Below the pieces are notes generated by a model. It made no database searches and was not told where the DNA came from. It was given only the letters and a program-made list of their open reading frames with translations. Both the position numbers and the translations under genes were made by a program. A DNA stretch of 10,797 nucleotides from Avoscillospira sp945864925 (GTDB taxonomy: Bacteria > Bacillota > Clostridia > Oscillospirales > Oscillospiraceae): positions 1-10,797 of the forward strand of contig CALZZH010000070.1 of NCBI GenBank assembly GCA_945830595.1, read 5' to 3'. Below, one piece after another: positions 1-6,965 of the stretch. The stretch's first letter is position 1. Each line of letters starts with the position of its first letter.

Positions 1-11
1 GGGGGATGTGT

Positions 12-140
12 GCAGGGGGCAAAAAGCCCCCTGCGCGTTCAATCAAAAGGTTTTTTGAACTTCTGAAGTTCGAAAAACCGCACGCAGCGGGGCGAAAAGA
101 CTTTTTCGACACGCTGCGCCTGCCGCAAATTGCGGCAGGC
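12..140. repeat. Cluster of four tandem hairpins
   Basis: Four inverted repeats sit almost end to end. The first is 12-20 with 26-34 (GCAGGGGGC / GCCCCCTGC, 9 bp, AAAAA loop). The second is 49-63 with 65-79 (15 positions, one T/G wobble, one-base nominal loop). The third is 83-89 with 112-118 (CGCAGCG / CGCTGCG), containing an inner 6-bp stem at 93-98 with 103-108. The fourth is 118-128 with 130-140 (GCCTGCCGCAA / TTGCGGCAGGC). The fourth lies 15 nt past the stop codon of the leftward GH2 gene, so the cluster forms that operon's 3' region. No stem is followed by a T-tract on either strand, so a classical intrinsic terminator is not supported. It could be a 3'-end protecting structure, a bidirectional transcription barrier, or a copy of a dispersed palindromic repeat. 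The stems are seen directly; the role is inference. Confidence 0.75.
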
Positions 141-155
141 TCTTATCGTTTTGGA

Positions 156-2393
156 TTACTGCGGTTTTTTGATTTTGTTCAGCTTGGCGTTCATGTCCAG
201 CAGGTCTTCCTTGGTGAAGTTGAGACCCATGGTGCCCATCATGCCGGTAAGGCGCAGAACGGTGAAACCACCCATCATCTGCATCATGCCGTCATTCATC
301 TCGAAGCCGCCGGCGACCGTATCGCCCTTTTTGGGCAGCAGCTTGGCGAACATGCCCATGAACAGCAGCTTGCCCTTGGTGGTGGCCAGAATGTCGCTGA
401 GCTTGTCGTTCAGGGAGAAATACCCCTCGGGCTGGGTGATGTCGAACCAGTTGAGAACGGCGTTCTTCTCCCGCAGACGGTAGGCCTCGTTGAAGGTCTC
501 CACCTTCCGCAGGACGCTCTGGTCCCGGCAGTCGCCAGCCACGGCTTCCAGCTTGGTTTCGCCGGCGTTGGGCACGTCGAAGTAGAAGAAGTGGTCGGCA
601 GATTCCTGCTTGCCCAGGGACACGCCGTTGGCAAACAGCTCCACCTGGGGCAGGTTGGAATAGACCGTGACCTTGGTCACATCCTCCACCCGGTCCACAT
701 AGCGCTTGCCGCACAGGTGGACAAAGGGCTCGTCAGTCAGCCAGGCCTTGTAGGCGTAGAAGGAGTCCTTTTTATATTTGCGGTCAAAGGTCATGAGGCC
801 CTTGTGATTCTGGCCGTTCTCGCCGCCCTCGGAACGGGCGTCGGCACCGAAGTCGAACATGTTCCACACATGGGTGGCCCACATGAACTTCCGGGGATAC
901 AGCTGCTTGATCAGTTCCTCATGGTAATAGGCCTGATATTCCTCGGTGTAGTCGCCCTGGACCGGCTGGGAGGTGTGCCAGTTGAGGGCTTCACAGCCAT
1001 ATTCGGAGCAGCCGATGGGCTTCTCAGGATGGGCTTTATGGAACTTGTCGAACCAGGGACCGTTCATGGAGGTGTCGCCGCCGTACCAGCCGAAGTAGTG
1101 GTTGTAGGAAACCACGTCGGGAATGGTCAGGTATTCGCTGTTGATGGGGCAGGGGGAGACTGCGGCCACGGTGGTCAGACGGGTCTTATCCATCTTGTGG
1201 CACAGGTCGTTGAGGATGCGGTGATTCTCCAGCAGATCGGGATCGTCCTCGCCCTTCATGGTAATCTCGTTGCTCAGGCCCCAGACCACAATGGAGGGAT
1301 GGTTATAGTTCTGGACAATCAGCTCGGTCATCTGGGAGATGGTGTTCTCCCGGCCGGTGGGCATGTGCTGGGAGATGTAGGGGATCTCCGCCCAGACTAC
1401 CATGCCGCGCGCATCGCACAGGTCATAGAAGAACTGGTCGTGCTGATAGTGGGCCAGACGGATGGTGGTGGCGCCCACCTCGCAGATCAGATCCATATCC
1501 TCGGTGTGGTGCTCCGGCAGCAGGGCGTTGCCGATGCCCCAGCGGTCCTGGTGACGGGACACGCCGCGGAGGGGATACTCCTCACCATTGAGGATAAAGC
1601 CCCGTTCCGGGTCAATCTGGAAGGTGCGGCAGCCAAAGCGGGCAGAGACGGCGTCCAGCACTGTGTCTCCCTCCAGCAGCTCCACCTGGGCGGTGTAGAG
1701 GTAGGGATCCTTGCGGCCGTGCCACAGGTGCACATCGGGGAGGTTCAGAACAGCCGTGGTATCCACGGTTTCCAGGCTGGCCACTTCACAGCCGCAGGCG
1801 GCGCGAAGCGTATAGCGCAGTCTCTGTCCCATTTTGGCGTTGGTCACAAAGGCTTCCACGGTCACCTTGGCGTCCTTGCCGCAGATTTCAGGTGTGACCT
1901 TCAGGCCGGGGCCGCCGAAGTAGTCCAGGTCAAAGTGGGATTCGCTGACGCAGAGAATGTTCACGTCCCGGTACAAGCCGCCGTAGAAGGTGAAGTCGGC
2001 CACCTGGGGGTAGACCCGGTCATTGGGCGCGTTGTCCACGGCGATGACGAACAGGTTGTCCCGCTGCAGGGCATCGGTGATGTTCACCCGCCAGGTGGAG
2101 TAGCCGCCGTCGTGGTGAGCCAGATGCTGGCCGTTGACGTATACGTCGGCAGAGGAGTTGGCACCGCGCAGTTCCAGATAGTACTGGTCCGCCTCCGGCA
2201 GGTCCAGCTTATCCAGGGCCTTGGCGTAATAGCAGGTGCCGCGGTAGTAGTCGTTGCCGCCGTCCTGGCCGTCCAGAGCATTCCAGGTGTGGGGCAGGTT
2301 CACCCAGTCCCACAGCTTGGGCAGCTCCGTGGGGACTTCCGTGGCCATCTTGGTAAAGGCCCATTTTGCGTTGAAATTATAGACAGTTCTCAA
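156..2393 (-). CDS. Glycoside hydrolase family 2, beta-galactosidase-like
   Basis: A 745-residue cytoplasmic glycosidase (no signal peptide) that hydrolyses a terminal beta-linked sugar by the retaining mechanism. The N-terminal sugar-binding jelly roll is about residues 1-150 (opening RTVYNFNAKWAF is typical of the family), followed by an immunoglobulin-like domain at about 165-260, a TIM barrel at about 262-555, and another beta-sandwich to about 630. The acid/base is E376 in WGLSNEI and the nucleophile is E464 in GCSEYG. WNMFDFGADARSEGG with NHKG at 529-532 is also typical. Residues from about 635 form an extra methionine-rich tail. The start is TTG with AGGAGG 9 nt upstream; the next in-frame ATG is codon 16 and would cut into the first domain. 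It is the second gene after the symporter, 30 nt downstream. Beta-galactosidase is the best guess; beta-glucuronidase or another GH2 activity cannot be excluded. Confidence 0.9.
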   Translation of the reverse strand: MRTVYNFNAKWAFTKMATEVPTELPKLWDWVNLPHTWNALDGQDGGNDYYRGTCYYAKALDKLDLPEADQYYLELRGANSSADVYVNGQHLAHHDGGYSTWRVNITDALQRDNLFVIAVDNAPNDRVYPQVADFTFYGGLYRDVNILCVSESHFDLDYFGGPGLKVTPEICGKDAKVTVEAFVTNAKMGQRLRYTLRAACGCEVASLETVDTTAVLNLPDVHLWHGRKDPYLYTAQVELLEGDTVLDAVSARFGCRTFQIDPERGFILNGEEYPLRGVSRHQDRWGIGNALLPEHHTEDMDLICEVGATTIRLAHYQHDQFFYDLCDARGMVVWAEIPYISQHMPTGRENTISQMTELIVQNYNHPSIVVWGLSNEITMKGEDDPDLLENHRILNDLCHKMDKTRLTTVAAVSPCPINSEYLTIPDVVSYNHYFGWYGGDTSMNGPWFDKFHKAHPEKPIGCSEYGCEALNWHTSQPVQGDYTEEYQAYYHEELIKQLYPRKFMWATHVWNMFDFGADARSEGGENGQNHKGLMTFDRKYKKDSFYAYKAWLTDEPFVHLCGKRYVDRVEDVTKVTVYSNLPQVELFANGVSLGKQESADHFFYFDVPNAGETKLEAVAGDCRDQSVLRKVETFNEAYRLREKNAVLNWFDITQPEGYFSLNDKLSDILATTKGKLLFMGMFAKLLPKKGDTVAGGFEMNDGMMQMMGGFTVLRLTGMMGTMGLNFTKEDLLDMNAKLNKIKKPQ

Positions 2394-2402
2394 TGGTTGT
2401 TA

Positions 2403-2408
2403 CCTCCT
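2403..2408 (-). promoter_or_regulatory. AGGAGG ribosome binding site of the GH2 gene
   Basis: A perfect AGGAGG on the minus strand lies 9 nt before the TTG at 2393-2391. No ATG or GTG lies in frame at a suitable distance, so this site decides for the TTG start. It falls inside the 30-nt gap after the symporter stop codon. Confidence 0.8.
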
Positions 2409-2423
2409 TAAATTGCGAAGTGT

Positions 2424-3854
2424 TCAGCGGCCGTGCTTTTCCTTCAGAGCGGCCACATTGGCGTCCACCTGCTTTTTATGCAGAGGATACCAGAACCACA
2501 GGACCAGCGCCAGCAGCAGGAAGCCCAGGGCGGGAACCAGGGTGGAAATGTTGAAGATGCCGTCCTTGACAGCCTGGGTCTGGCCGATCCCCTGAGCCAG
2601 GGCATTCTCGTTGTAGCCGATCAGCTCCAGCAGCAGGCCCGCCAGACCGGCGGCCGCCGCCTGGCCCAGCTTCCGGGCGAAGGAATACATGGCGTAGACG
2701 GAGCCGTCCTCCCGGACGCCGTTTTTCAGCTCGGAATAGTCAATGACGTCGGTGATCAGCGCCCAGCAGACCATGGAGAAGATGCCCAGGCCCAGCCAGT
2801 TCAGAGCCTGCAGCCCCACATAGACCCACATGTTGGCGGGGCGGAGCACAAAGGTGATCAGGCAGATCACCACGGCGAACAGGCAGGAGACCACGGAGAC
2901 CTCCGCCTTGCCGAAGCGGGCAGTCAGAGGCTTGGCGATGGCGGCGGCGATGAGCATGCTGACCATCATCAGCAAAGTGGACATGGTCTGGCCCATGGCG
3001 TTGCCGTAGTAGTCGGGATAGATGTAGGAGCCCATGCTCTGCATGGTCAGCTGGGCCAGCAGCATGAGGATGGAAGCCACGATGATGGAAATCAGCGCCC
3101 GGTTGCGGACTGCGCTGGCCAGCATCTTGCCGACGGAGACCTTTTCCTTCTTTTCCGCCTGATAGGGAACCCGCTCGGTGATCAGCTTGTAGCACAGCAG
3201 GTAGCACACGATGGCCAGCACGGAGAATACGGCAGCCACCAGGGCGACCTTTGCACCATTGAGCACGCTCAGCTGTTCACCGCCGGCGGAGGTGACCTTG
3301 TCATAGGCAAAGGCGGGCAGGCCCATGCCGATGATCATGCCGGCCAGCATACCGCCCATGGTGCGGAAGGTGGAAAGGGACTGCCGGTCGCTGGGCTCCG
3401 GGGAGATGGCGGAAGCCATGGAACCATAGGGGATGTTGATGCCGGTGTAGCAGAAGGAGCCCCAGAGGATGTAAGTGAATGCCAGGTAGAACACCCGCAG
3501 GCCGTTGGGCAGGGTGGCGACAAAGCCGCCGGCCAGGCCGGGCATATACATCAGGAAAGAGGCGATGGCCACGGGCAGGCACATCCGCAGCATCCAAGGC
3601 TTGAATTTGCCGGCGGCGGTGGGCTTGGTCGCGTCACAGATGCGGCCCATGGTGACGTCGGTGACCGCATCGACAAAGCGAGCCAGCATCATGATGAGGC
3701 CGACGATGCCGGCGCTGACGCCCATTACATCGGTGTAGAACTTCATGAGGATGCTGGTGGACAGGATGAAGGTGAAGTCATTGCCGAAGTCGCCGAAGAG
3801 GTAGCCTAATTTGTCCCGAAATCCGAAGGGACGCAGTGTTTTTTGGGTTTCCAT
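2424..3854 (-). CDS. GPH-family sugar:cation symporter (MFS)
   Basis: A 476-residue inner-membrane permease of the glycoside-pentoside-hexuronide family (MelB, UidB and XylP relatives), which imports a glycoside with a cation. Twelve hydrophobic segments can be read, from about residue 27 to the WFWYPL segment near the C-terminus. The N-terminal KLGYLFGDFGNDF and the helix II motif FVDAVTDVTMGRICDATK (about 60-77) are family signatures. D62 and D66 match the two acidic cation-site residues of MelB (WDAIND). The ATG at 3854 is chosen because GAGGG lies 8 nt upstream; a GTG 15 nt further up would use the ribosome binding site itself as coding sequence. It is the first gene of the leftward operon and is divergent from the AraC gene. 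Its partner GH2 enzyme suggests a beta-galactoside or related glycoside as substrate; the exact sugar cannot be read from sequence. Confidence 0.9.
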   Translation of the reverse strand: METQKTLRPFGFRDKLGYLFGDFGNDFTFILSTSILMKFYTDVMGVSAGIVGLIMMLARFVDAVTDVTMGRICDATKPTAAGKFKPWMLRMCLPVAIASFLMYMPGLAGGFVATLPNGLRVFYLAFTYILWGSFCYTGINIPYGSMASAISPEPSDRQSLSTFRTMGGMLAGMIIGMGLPAFAYDKVTSAGGEQLSVLNGAKVALVAAVFSVLAIVCYLLCYKLITERVPYQAEKKEKVSVGKMLASAVRNRALISIIVASILMLLAQLTMQSMGSYIYPDYYGNAMGQTMSTLLMMVSMLIAAAIAKPLTARFGKAEVSVVSCLFAVVICLITFVLRPANMWVYVGLQALNWLGLGIFSMVCWALITDVIDYSELKNGVREDGSVYAMYSFARKLGQAAAAGLAGLLLELIGYNENALAQGIGQTQAVKDGIFNISTLVPALGFLLLALVLWFWYPLHKKQVDANVAALKEKHGR

Positions 3855-3862
3855 ATGGTGAT

Positions 3863-3868
3863 CCCTCA
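3863..3868 (-). promoter_or_regulatory. Ribosome binding site of the symporter gene
   Basis: The minus strand reads GTGAGGG, then ATCACCAT, then ATG. GAGGG at 8 nt spacing supports the ATG at 3854 over the in-frame GTG at 3869, which overlaps this site. Confidence 0.65.
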
Positions 3869-3888
3869 CTTTCTTGTACTCTGGCTTT

Positions 3889-3918
3889 ATTGTACCAGAT
3901 AACCGCCGCAGGTGTTAG
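3889..3918 (-). promoter_or_regulatory. Candidate promoter of the symporter-GH2 operon
   Basis: On the minus strand a TACAAT -10 box (plus coordinates 3889-3894) stands 18 nt from CTAACA (3913-3918), a poor -35 box with 4 of 6 consensus bases. A good -10 with a weak -35 is what an activator-dependent promoter often looks like, and an AraC-type regulator is encoded next door. It lies about 35 nt before the symporter start codon. Confidence 0.5.
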
Positions 3919-3951
3919 GACTTATTTTTGGATTTTTAGGAAAATTTTTGG
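3917..3951. promoter_or_regulatory. Candidate AraC-type operator, phased direct repeats
   Basis: ATTTTTGG occurs at 3924-3931 and again at 3944-3951, a period of 20 bp, with a related ATTTTTAGG at 3932-3940. AGGA precedes both outer copies (3917-3920 and 3938-3941, period 21). Two direct half-sites about two helical turns apart, directly upstream of a weak -35 box, is the usual arrangement for AraC/XylS activators. The stretch is also AT-rich, so some repetition may be by chance. The role is inference. Confidence 0.35.
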
Positions 3952-3959
3952 CATATTCC

Positions 3960-3988
3960 TTGAAAATGTGGGAAAAACGTAGGATAAT
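3960..3988 (+). promoter_or_regulatory. Candidate promoter of the AraC-family regulator gene
   Basis: TTGAAA (3960-3965) and GATAAT (3983-3988) are separated by exactly 17 nt, and each matches 5 of 6 sigma-70/sigma-A consensus bases. Transcription would start near 3995, giving an untranslated leader of about 50 nt before the ATG at 4045. The -35 box lies 9 bp from the repeats proposed as operator, so autoregulation is possible. Confidence 0.6.
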
Positions 3989-4032
3989 AAGAATGGAACA
4001 AGAAAGAAAATGTGCAAAATGCACAAAGAAAT

Positions 4033-4037
4033 GAGAG
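4033..4037 (+). promoter_or_regulatory. Ribosome binding site of the AraC-family gene
   Basis: GAGAG lies 7 nt before the ATG at 4045. An in-frame GTG at 4012 has only an AAGAAAG-like sequence before it and would begin close to the predicted transcript start, so the ATG is preferred. Confidence 0.5.
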
Positions 4038-4044
4038 CTGTTTT

Positions 4045-5292
4045 ATGCAATATGGAAATGAATTCCACTTTCTCCAGCGGATTTTGCAGCAGCTGCGGCT
4101 GCAGACCACGCTGCTGCATGCGGATGAGGAGCCGGCACCGGACGTGGACTATGGCCTGCGGAGCCTGCTGGGCAAGGAAACTGACTATTCGAAAAATTTC
4201 AAAGAGATTTTGGAAAAATCCAGGGAGTGCACCATCTATCGCTGGTTGGACCCCTATGGATGCCGCTATTTGTCCTTCTGTCTGCCGGGGATGCAGCGCA
4301 GGACCATTCTGCTCATTGGCCCGTTCCTCAACGCCGAGCTGACCCATGAGCAGTTGATGGAGGAGGCGGAGAGTTTTGCCGTTCCGCCCCAGATGTTCCG
4401 CCGCATCGAAAATCTCTACGGCCGGATCCCTGTCATCAGCGACGATACGACGCTCATGGCGGTGGTGGACGCCTTCGGCGCCTGCATCTGGGGGGAGGAG
4501 GCCTATTCTGTGCTGGACCTCAACCAGGAGCGCACCAGCGCCTTTTCCGTTCTGAAGGATACGCCGGAACGGGAGGCCCACAACGTGGTGATGGAGATGC
4601 GGCTGATGGAGGAACGCTACCGCAGCGAGAATGAGCTGCTCCAAGCGGTTTCCGAAGGCCAGCTGCACAAGGCGGAACGAATCGTGGCTGGCATGTCCTG
4701 GCTGGAGATGGAGCGCCGCATACCGGACACCCTGCGGAATTTTAAAAACTATCTGATTGTGCTCAATACCCTGCTGCGCAAGGCTGCGGAGAAAGGCGGC
4801 GTACACCCCCTGGCCCTGGACCGGCAATCCTCCGGCCTGGCCCGGAGAATTGAAAACCTGTCGTCGGCCGGCGGCGTCAAGACCCTGATGCCGGAGATGA
4901 TTCGCTCCTATTGCCGCCTGGTGCGGAAATATGCCTCGCCGGGTTATTCGGCGCCGGTACAGGCGGCAGTGGACCAGATCCGTCTGGATCTCACGGCGGA
5001 CTTGAGCCTGAAAGCCCTGGCAGCCCGCCAGAATCTGAATGCCAGCTATCTGTCTGCCCAATTCAAAAAGGAGACGGGACAGACGGTAACGGAATATGTC
5101 AACCAGGTACGGACGGAGCGGGCGCAATATTTGCTGGCCGGCACGCGCCTGCAGATTCAGACCATCGCCCAGCACTGTGGGATATCCGATGTGAACTATT
5201 TCGCCAAGGTGTTCAAAAAGCAGACCGGCAGAACGCCCCGGGAATACCGCCAACTGGTCCGCAACCGGACCAGTGAGGGAGAGAGCCGATGA
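4045..5292 (+). CDS. AraC/XylS-family transcriptional regulator
   Basis: A 415-residue cytoplasmic DNA-binding regulator. The C-terminal AraC domain (about 301-405) has two helix-turn-helix units: LSLKALAARQNLNASYLSAQF (320-340) and IQTIAQHCGISDVNYFAKVF (371-390), ending in the family signature KKQTGRTPREYR. The N-terminal 300 residues are not a cupin of the classical AraC type that I can recognise. The segment at about 50-110 (NFKEILEKSRECTIYRWLD, then ILLIGPF) resembles the sensor region of the large AraC regulators common beside sugar-use operons in Firmicutes. The gene is divergent from the symporter-GH2 operon with a 190-nt shared control region, so it probably activates that operon in response to the imported glycoside or its product. 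It ends well before the malQ promoter and seems to be a single-gene unit. Confidence 0.9.
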   Translation: MQYGNEFHFLQRILQQLRLQTTLLHADEEPAPDVDYGLRSLLGKETDYSKNFKEILEKSRECTIYRWLDPYGCRYLSFCLPGMQRRTILLIGPFLNAELTHEQLMEEAESFAVPPQMFRRIENLYGRIPVISDDTTLMAVVDAFGACIWGEEAYSVLDLNQERTSAFSVLKDTPEREAHNVVMEMRLMEERYRSENELLQAVSEGQLHKAERIVAGMSWLEMERRIPDTLRNFKNYLIVLNTLLRKAAEKGGVHPLALDRQSSGLARRIENLSSAGGVKTLMPEMIRSYCRLVRKYASPGYSAPVQAAVDQIRLDLTADLSLKALAARQNLNASYLSAQFKKETGQTVTEYVNQVRTERAQYLLAGTRLQIQTIAQHCGISDVNYFAKVFKKQTGRTPREYRQLVRNRTSEGESR

Positions 5293-5306
5293 ATTGGCCC
5301 TCCGCG

Positions 5307-5330
5307 CAGAACTTGACGGTCTGATTTTTT
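5307..5330 (+). terminator. Weak candidate terminator of the AraC-family gene
   Basis: CAGA (5307-5310) can pair with TCTG (5320-5323), followed by A and then six T bases (5325-5330). The stem has only four base pairs plus isolated inner pairs, so it is weak. It is the only T-tract after the regulator gene and before the malQ promoter. Confidence 0.25.
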
Positions 5331-5351
5331 CGCCGGTTTCTGCAATACTGC

Positions 5352-5380
5352 TGGAAAGTTGAACTGCGATATAGTATAAT
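5352..5380 (+). promoter_or_regulatory. Candidate promoter of the malQ gene cluster
   Basis: A perfect TATAAT (5375-5380) stands 17 nt from TGGAAA (5352-5357, 4 of 6 consensus bases). Transcription would start near 5387, inside the 8-bp palindrome CCAATTGG at 5385-5392. A short GGCCC/GGGCC inverted repeat follows at 5391-5402. AAGGAG lies 9 nt before the malQ ATG. No other promoter of this quality is apparent in the short gaps downstream. Confidence 0.6.
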
Positions 5381-5426
5381 AAAACCAATTGGCCCACGGG
5401 CCGATGATGGAAAGGAGTTACCACTT

Positions 5427-6947
5427 ATGAAGCGTTCCGCAGGCGTTTTGCTCTCTGTGACCAGTCTGCCGTCCCGATACGGCATCGGCTGCTTTGACCG
5501 TACTGCCTATGACTTTGTGGATTGGCTGGCGGCTGCCGGCCAGACCTACTGGCAGATTCTGCCCCTGGGGCCCACCAGTTTCGGCTCCTCTGACGATTCC
5601 CCCTATCAGGCCTATTCGGCCTTTGCCGGCAACCCCTATTTTATCAGCCTGGACGATCTGGTTGCGGAGGGCGTTTTGACCCGGGCGGAGTGTGACGCCG
5701 CCGACTTCGGCAGCGATCCGGCCAAAGTCAGCTATGAAAAGCTCCATGAAAACCGCCTGGCACTGCTGCGCCGGGCCTACGAGCGCAGTGACATCAGCAA
5801 AAACGGCGAGTACCAGCAGTTTCTCCGGGACAACTCCTGGTGGCTGGCGGACTATGCCCTGTTCATGGCTGTGAAAGGCTTCTTTGGCGGCCAGCCCTGG
5901 AACCAGTGGCCCCAGGATATCCGGCTCCATTGGGGCTTTGCCCTGGATTATTACCGCCGGGAGTTGTATTTTGATGTGGAGTTCCAGCAATACCTGCAGT
6001 TCAAGTTCTTCCAGCAGTGGGGCCGCCTGAAGGCCTATGCCAACTCCAAGCACATCCAGATCATCGGCGATATTCCCATCTACGTCTCTCCGGACAGCGC
6101 CGACGTCTGGGCCCATCCCGAACTGTTCCAGCTGGATGAGAACAACCGTCCCCGGGCCATTGCCGGCTGCCCGCCCGATGCCTTCGCCGCCGAGGGCCAG
6201 ATCTGGGGCAATCCCCTGTACCGTTGGGACTACCACCGCAGCACCGGCTATGACTGGTGGATTTCCCGCCTGTGGGCCAATTTCCGGCTCTATGACGTGA
6301 TCCGCATTGACCATTTCCGGGGCTTTGACGAATATTTCTCTGTGCCCTGCGGCAGCAAAAACGCCCTGAGCGGCCACTGGGAGAAGGGCCCCGGCATGGA
6401 TTTCTTCTGGCAGGTGCGCCGCCGCCTGGGAGACCGGCAGCTGATTGCGGAGGACCTGGGCCTCATGACCGATTCCGTCCGTTGGCTGGTGCGGGACAGC
6501 GGCTATCCCAACATGAAGGTGCTGCAGTTCGCGTTTGATGTCAAAGACACCGGCGCCGGCAACGATTATCTGCCCCACAATTACAACAACAACTGCGTGG
6601 TCTACACCGGTACCCACGACAACGAGACCATGGCCGGCTGGCTCACGGGCCTGGACGCGCAGACCATGACTCTGGTGCGCGACTATCTGGGAGATTGGCA
6701 CACCCCGGCGGAGAAGCTCTGCGGCCGCATGATTTCTCTGGCCATGATGAGCGCCGCCGACACCTGCATTGTGCCGATCCAGGATCATCTGGGTCTGGAC
6801 AACGGAGCCCGGATGAACCAGCCCTCCACCGTGGGCAAAAACTGGCGCTGGCGTATGGCTGCCGATGCGCTGACGCCGGAATTGCAGCGGGAGCTTCTCA
6901 CAGTCACCCGCCGCTACGGCCGCCTCAACTGGGACAACTTCCGCTGA
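5427..6947 (+). CDS. malQ: 4-alpha-glucanotransferase (amylomaltase), GH77
   Basis: A 506-residue cytoplasmic enzyme that transfers alpha-1,4-glucan segments between maltodextrins and releases glucose, used in maltodextrin and glycogen turnover. Its length fits the short bacterial amylomaltases of about 500 residues, not the ~690-residue E. coli type. The opening RSAGVLLSVTSLPSRYGIG and the acceptor-site motif SSDDSPYQAYSAFAGNP are diagnostic. The nucleophile is D295 (RIDHFRGF), the acid/base E342 (IAEDLG) and the transition-state stabiliser D398 (GTHDNET), almost the same numbering as the Thermus enzyme. The C-terminal NQPSTVGKNWRWRM is also conserved. The ATG at 5427 has AGGAG 9 nt upstream. 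No other glycogen or maltose gene lies nearby. It is the first gene of the plus-strand cluster, 18 nt before the thymidylate kinase start. Confidence 0.97.
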   Translation: MKRSAGVLLSVTSLPSRYGIGCFDRTAYDFVDWLAAAGQTYWQILPLGPTSFGSSDDSPYQAYSAFAGNPYFISLDDLVAEGVLTRAECDAADFGSDPAKVSYEKLHENRLALLRRAYERSDISKNGEYQQFLRDNSWWLADYALFMAVKGFFGGQPWNQWPQDIRLHWGFALDYYRRELYFDVEFQQYLQFKFFQQWGRLKAYANSKHIQIIGDIPIYVSPDSADVWAHPELFQLDENNRPRAIAGCPPDAFAAEGQIWGNPLYRWDYHRSTGYDWWISRLWANFRLYDVIRIDHFRGFDEYFSVPCGSKNALSGHWEKGPGMDFFWQVRRRLGDRQLIAEDLGLMTDSVRWLVRDSGYPNMKVLQFAFDVKDTGAGNDYLPHNYNNNCVVYTGTHDNETMAGWLTGLDAQTMTLVRDYLGDWHTPAEKLCGRMISLAMMSAADTCIVPIQDHLGLDNGARMNQPSTVGKNWRWRMAADALTPELQRELLTVTRRYGRLNWDNFR

Positions 6948-6950
6948 GAC

Positions 6951-6957
6951 AAGGAGG
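6951..6957 (+). promoter_or_regulatory. Ribosome binding site of the thymidylate kinase gene
   Basis: AAGGAGG lies 8 nt before the ATG at 6966. An in-frame GTG at 6957 overlaps this site, so the ATG is the likely start. Confidence 0.75.
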
Positions 6958-6965
6958 TGCAGCCA

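Noticed and set aside
118..140. Classical intrinsic terminator for the GH2 operon
   Set aside because: The stem is strong, but reading leftward the next bases are GCAGCGTG, with no T-tract.
6..2411. 801-codon open frame on the plus strand, opposite the GH2 gene
   Set aside because: The translation is low in diversity and rich in Gly, Val, His and Gln with no recognisable domain. The opposite strand has intact GH2 catalytic motifs. Third-position GC bias keeps the complementary frame open.
2433..3809. 458-codon open frame on the plus strand, opposite the symporter gene
   Set aside because: Extremely rich in Gly, His, Asp and Gln, with no fold or motif; it is the complement of a hydrophobic permease read in a GC-rich genome.
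4011..4025. TGTGC / GCACA inverted repeat in the AraC leader
   Set aside because: Only 5 bp with an AAAAT loop in an A-rich leader; too weak to call a regulatory hairpin.
3922..5424. 500-codon open frame on the minus strand, opposite the AraC gene
   Set aside because: No domain seen, and it runs through the promoter regions on both sides. The plus-strand frame has a clear AraC DNA-binding domain.
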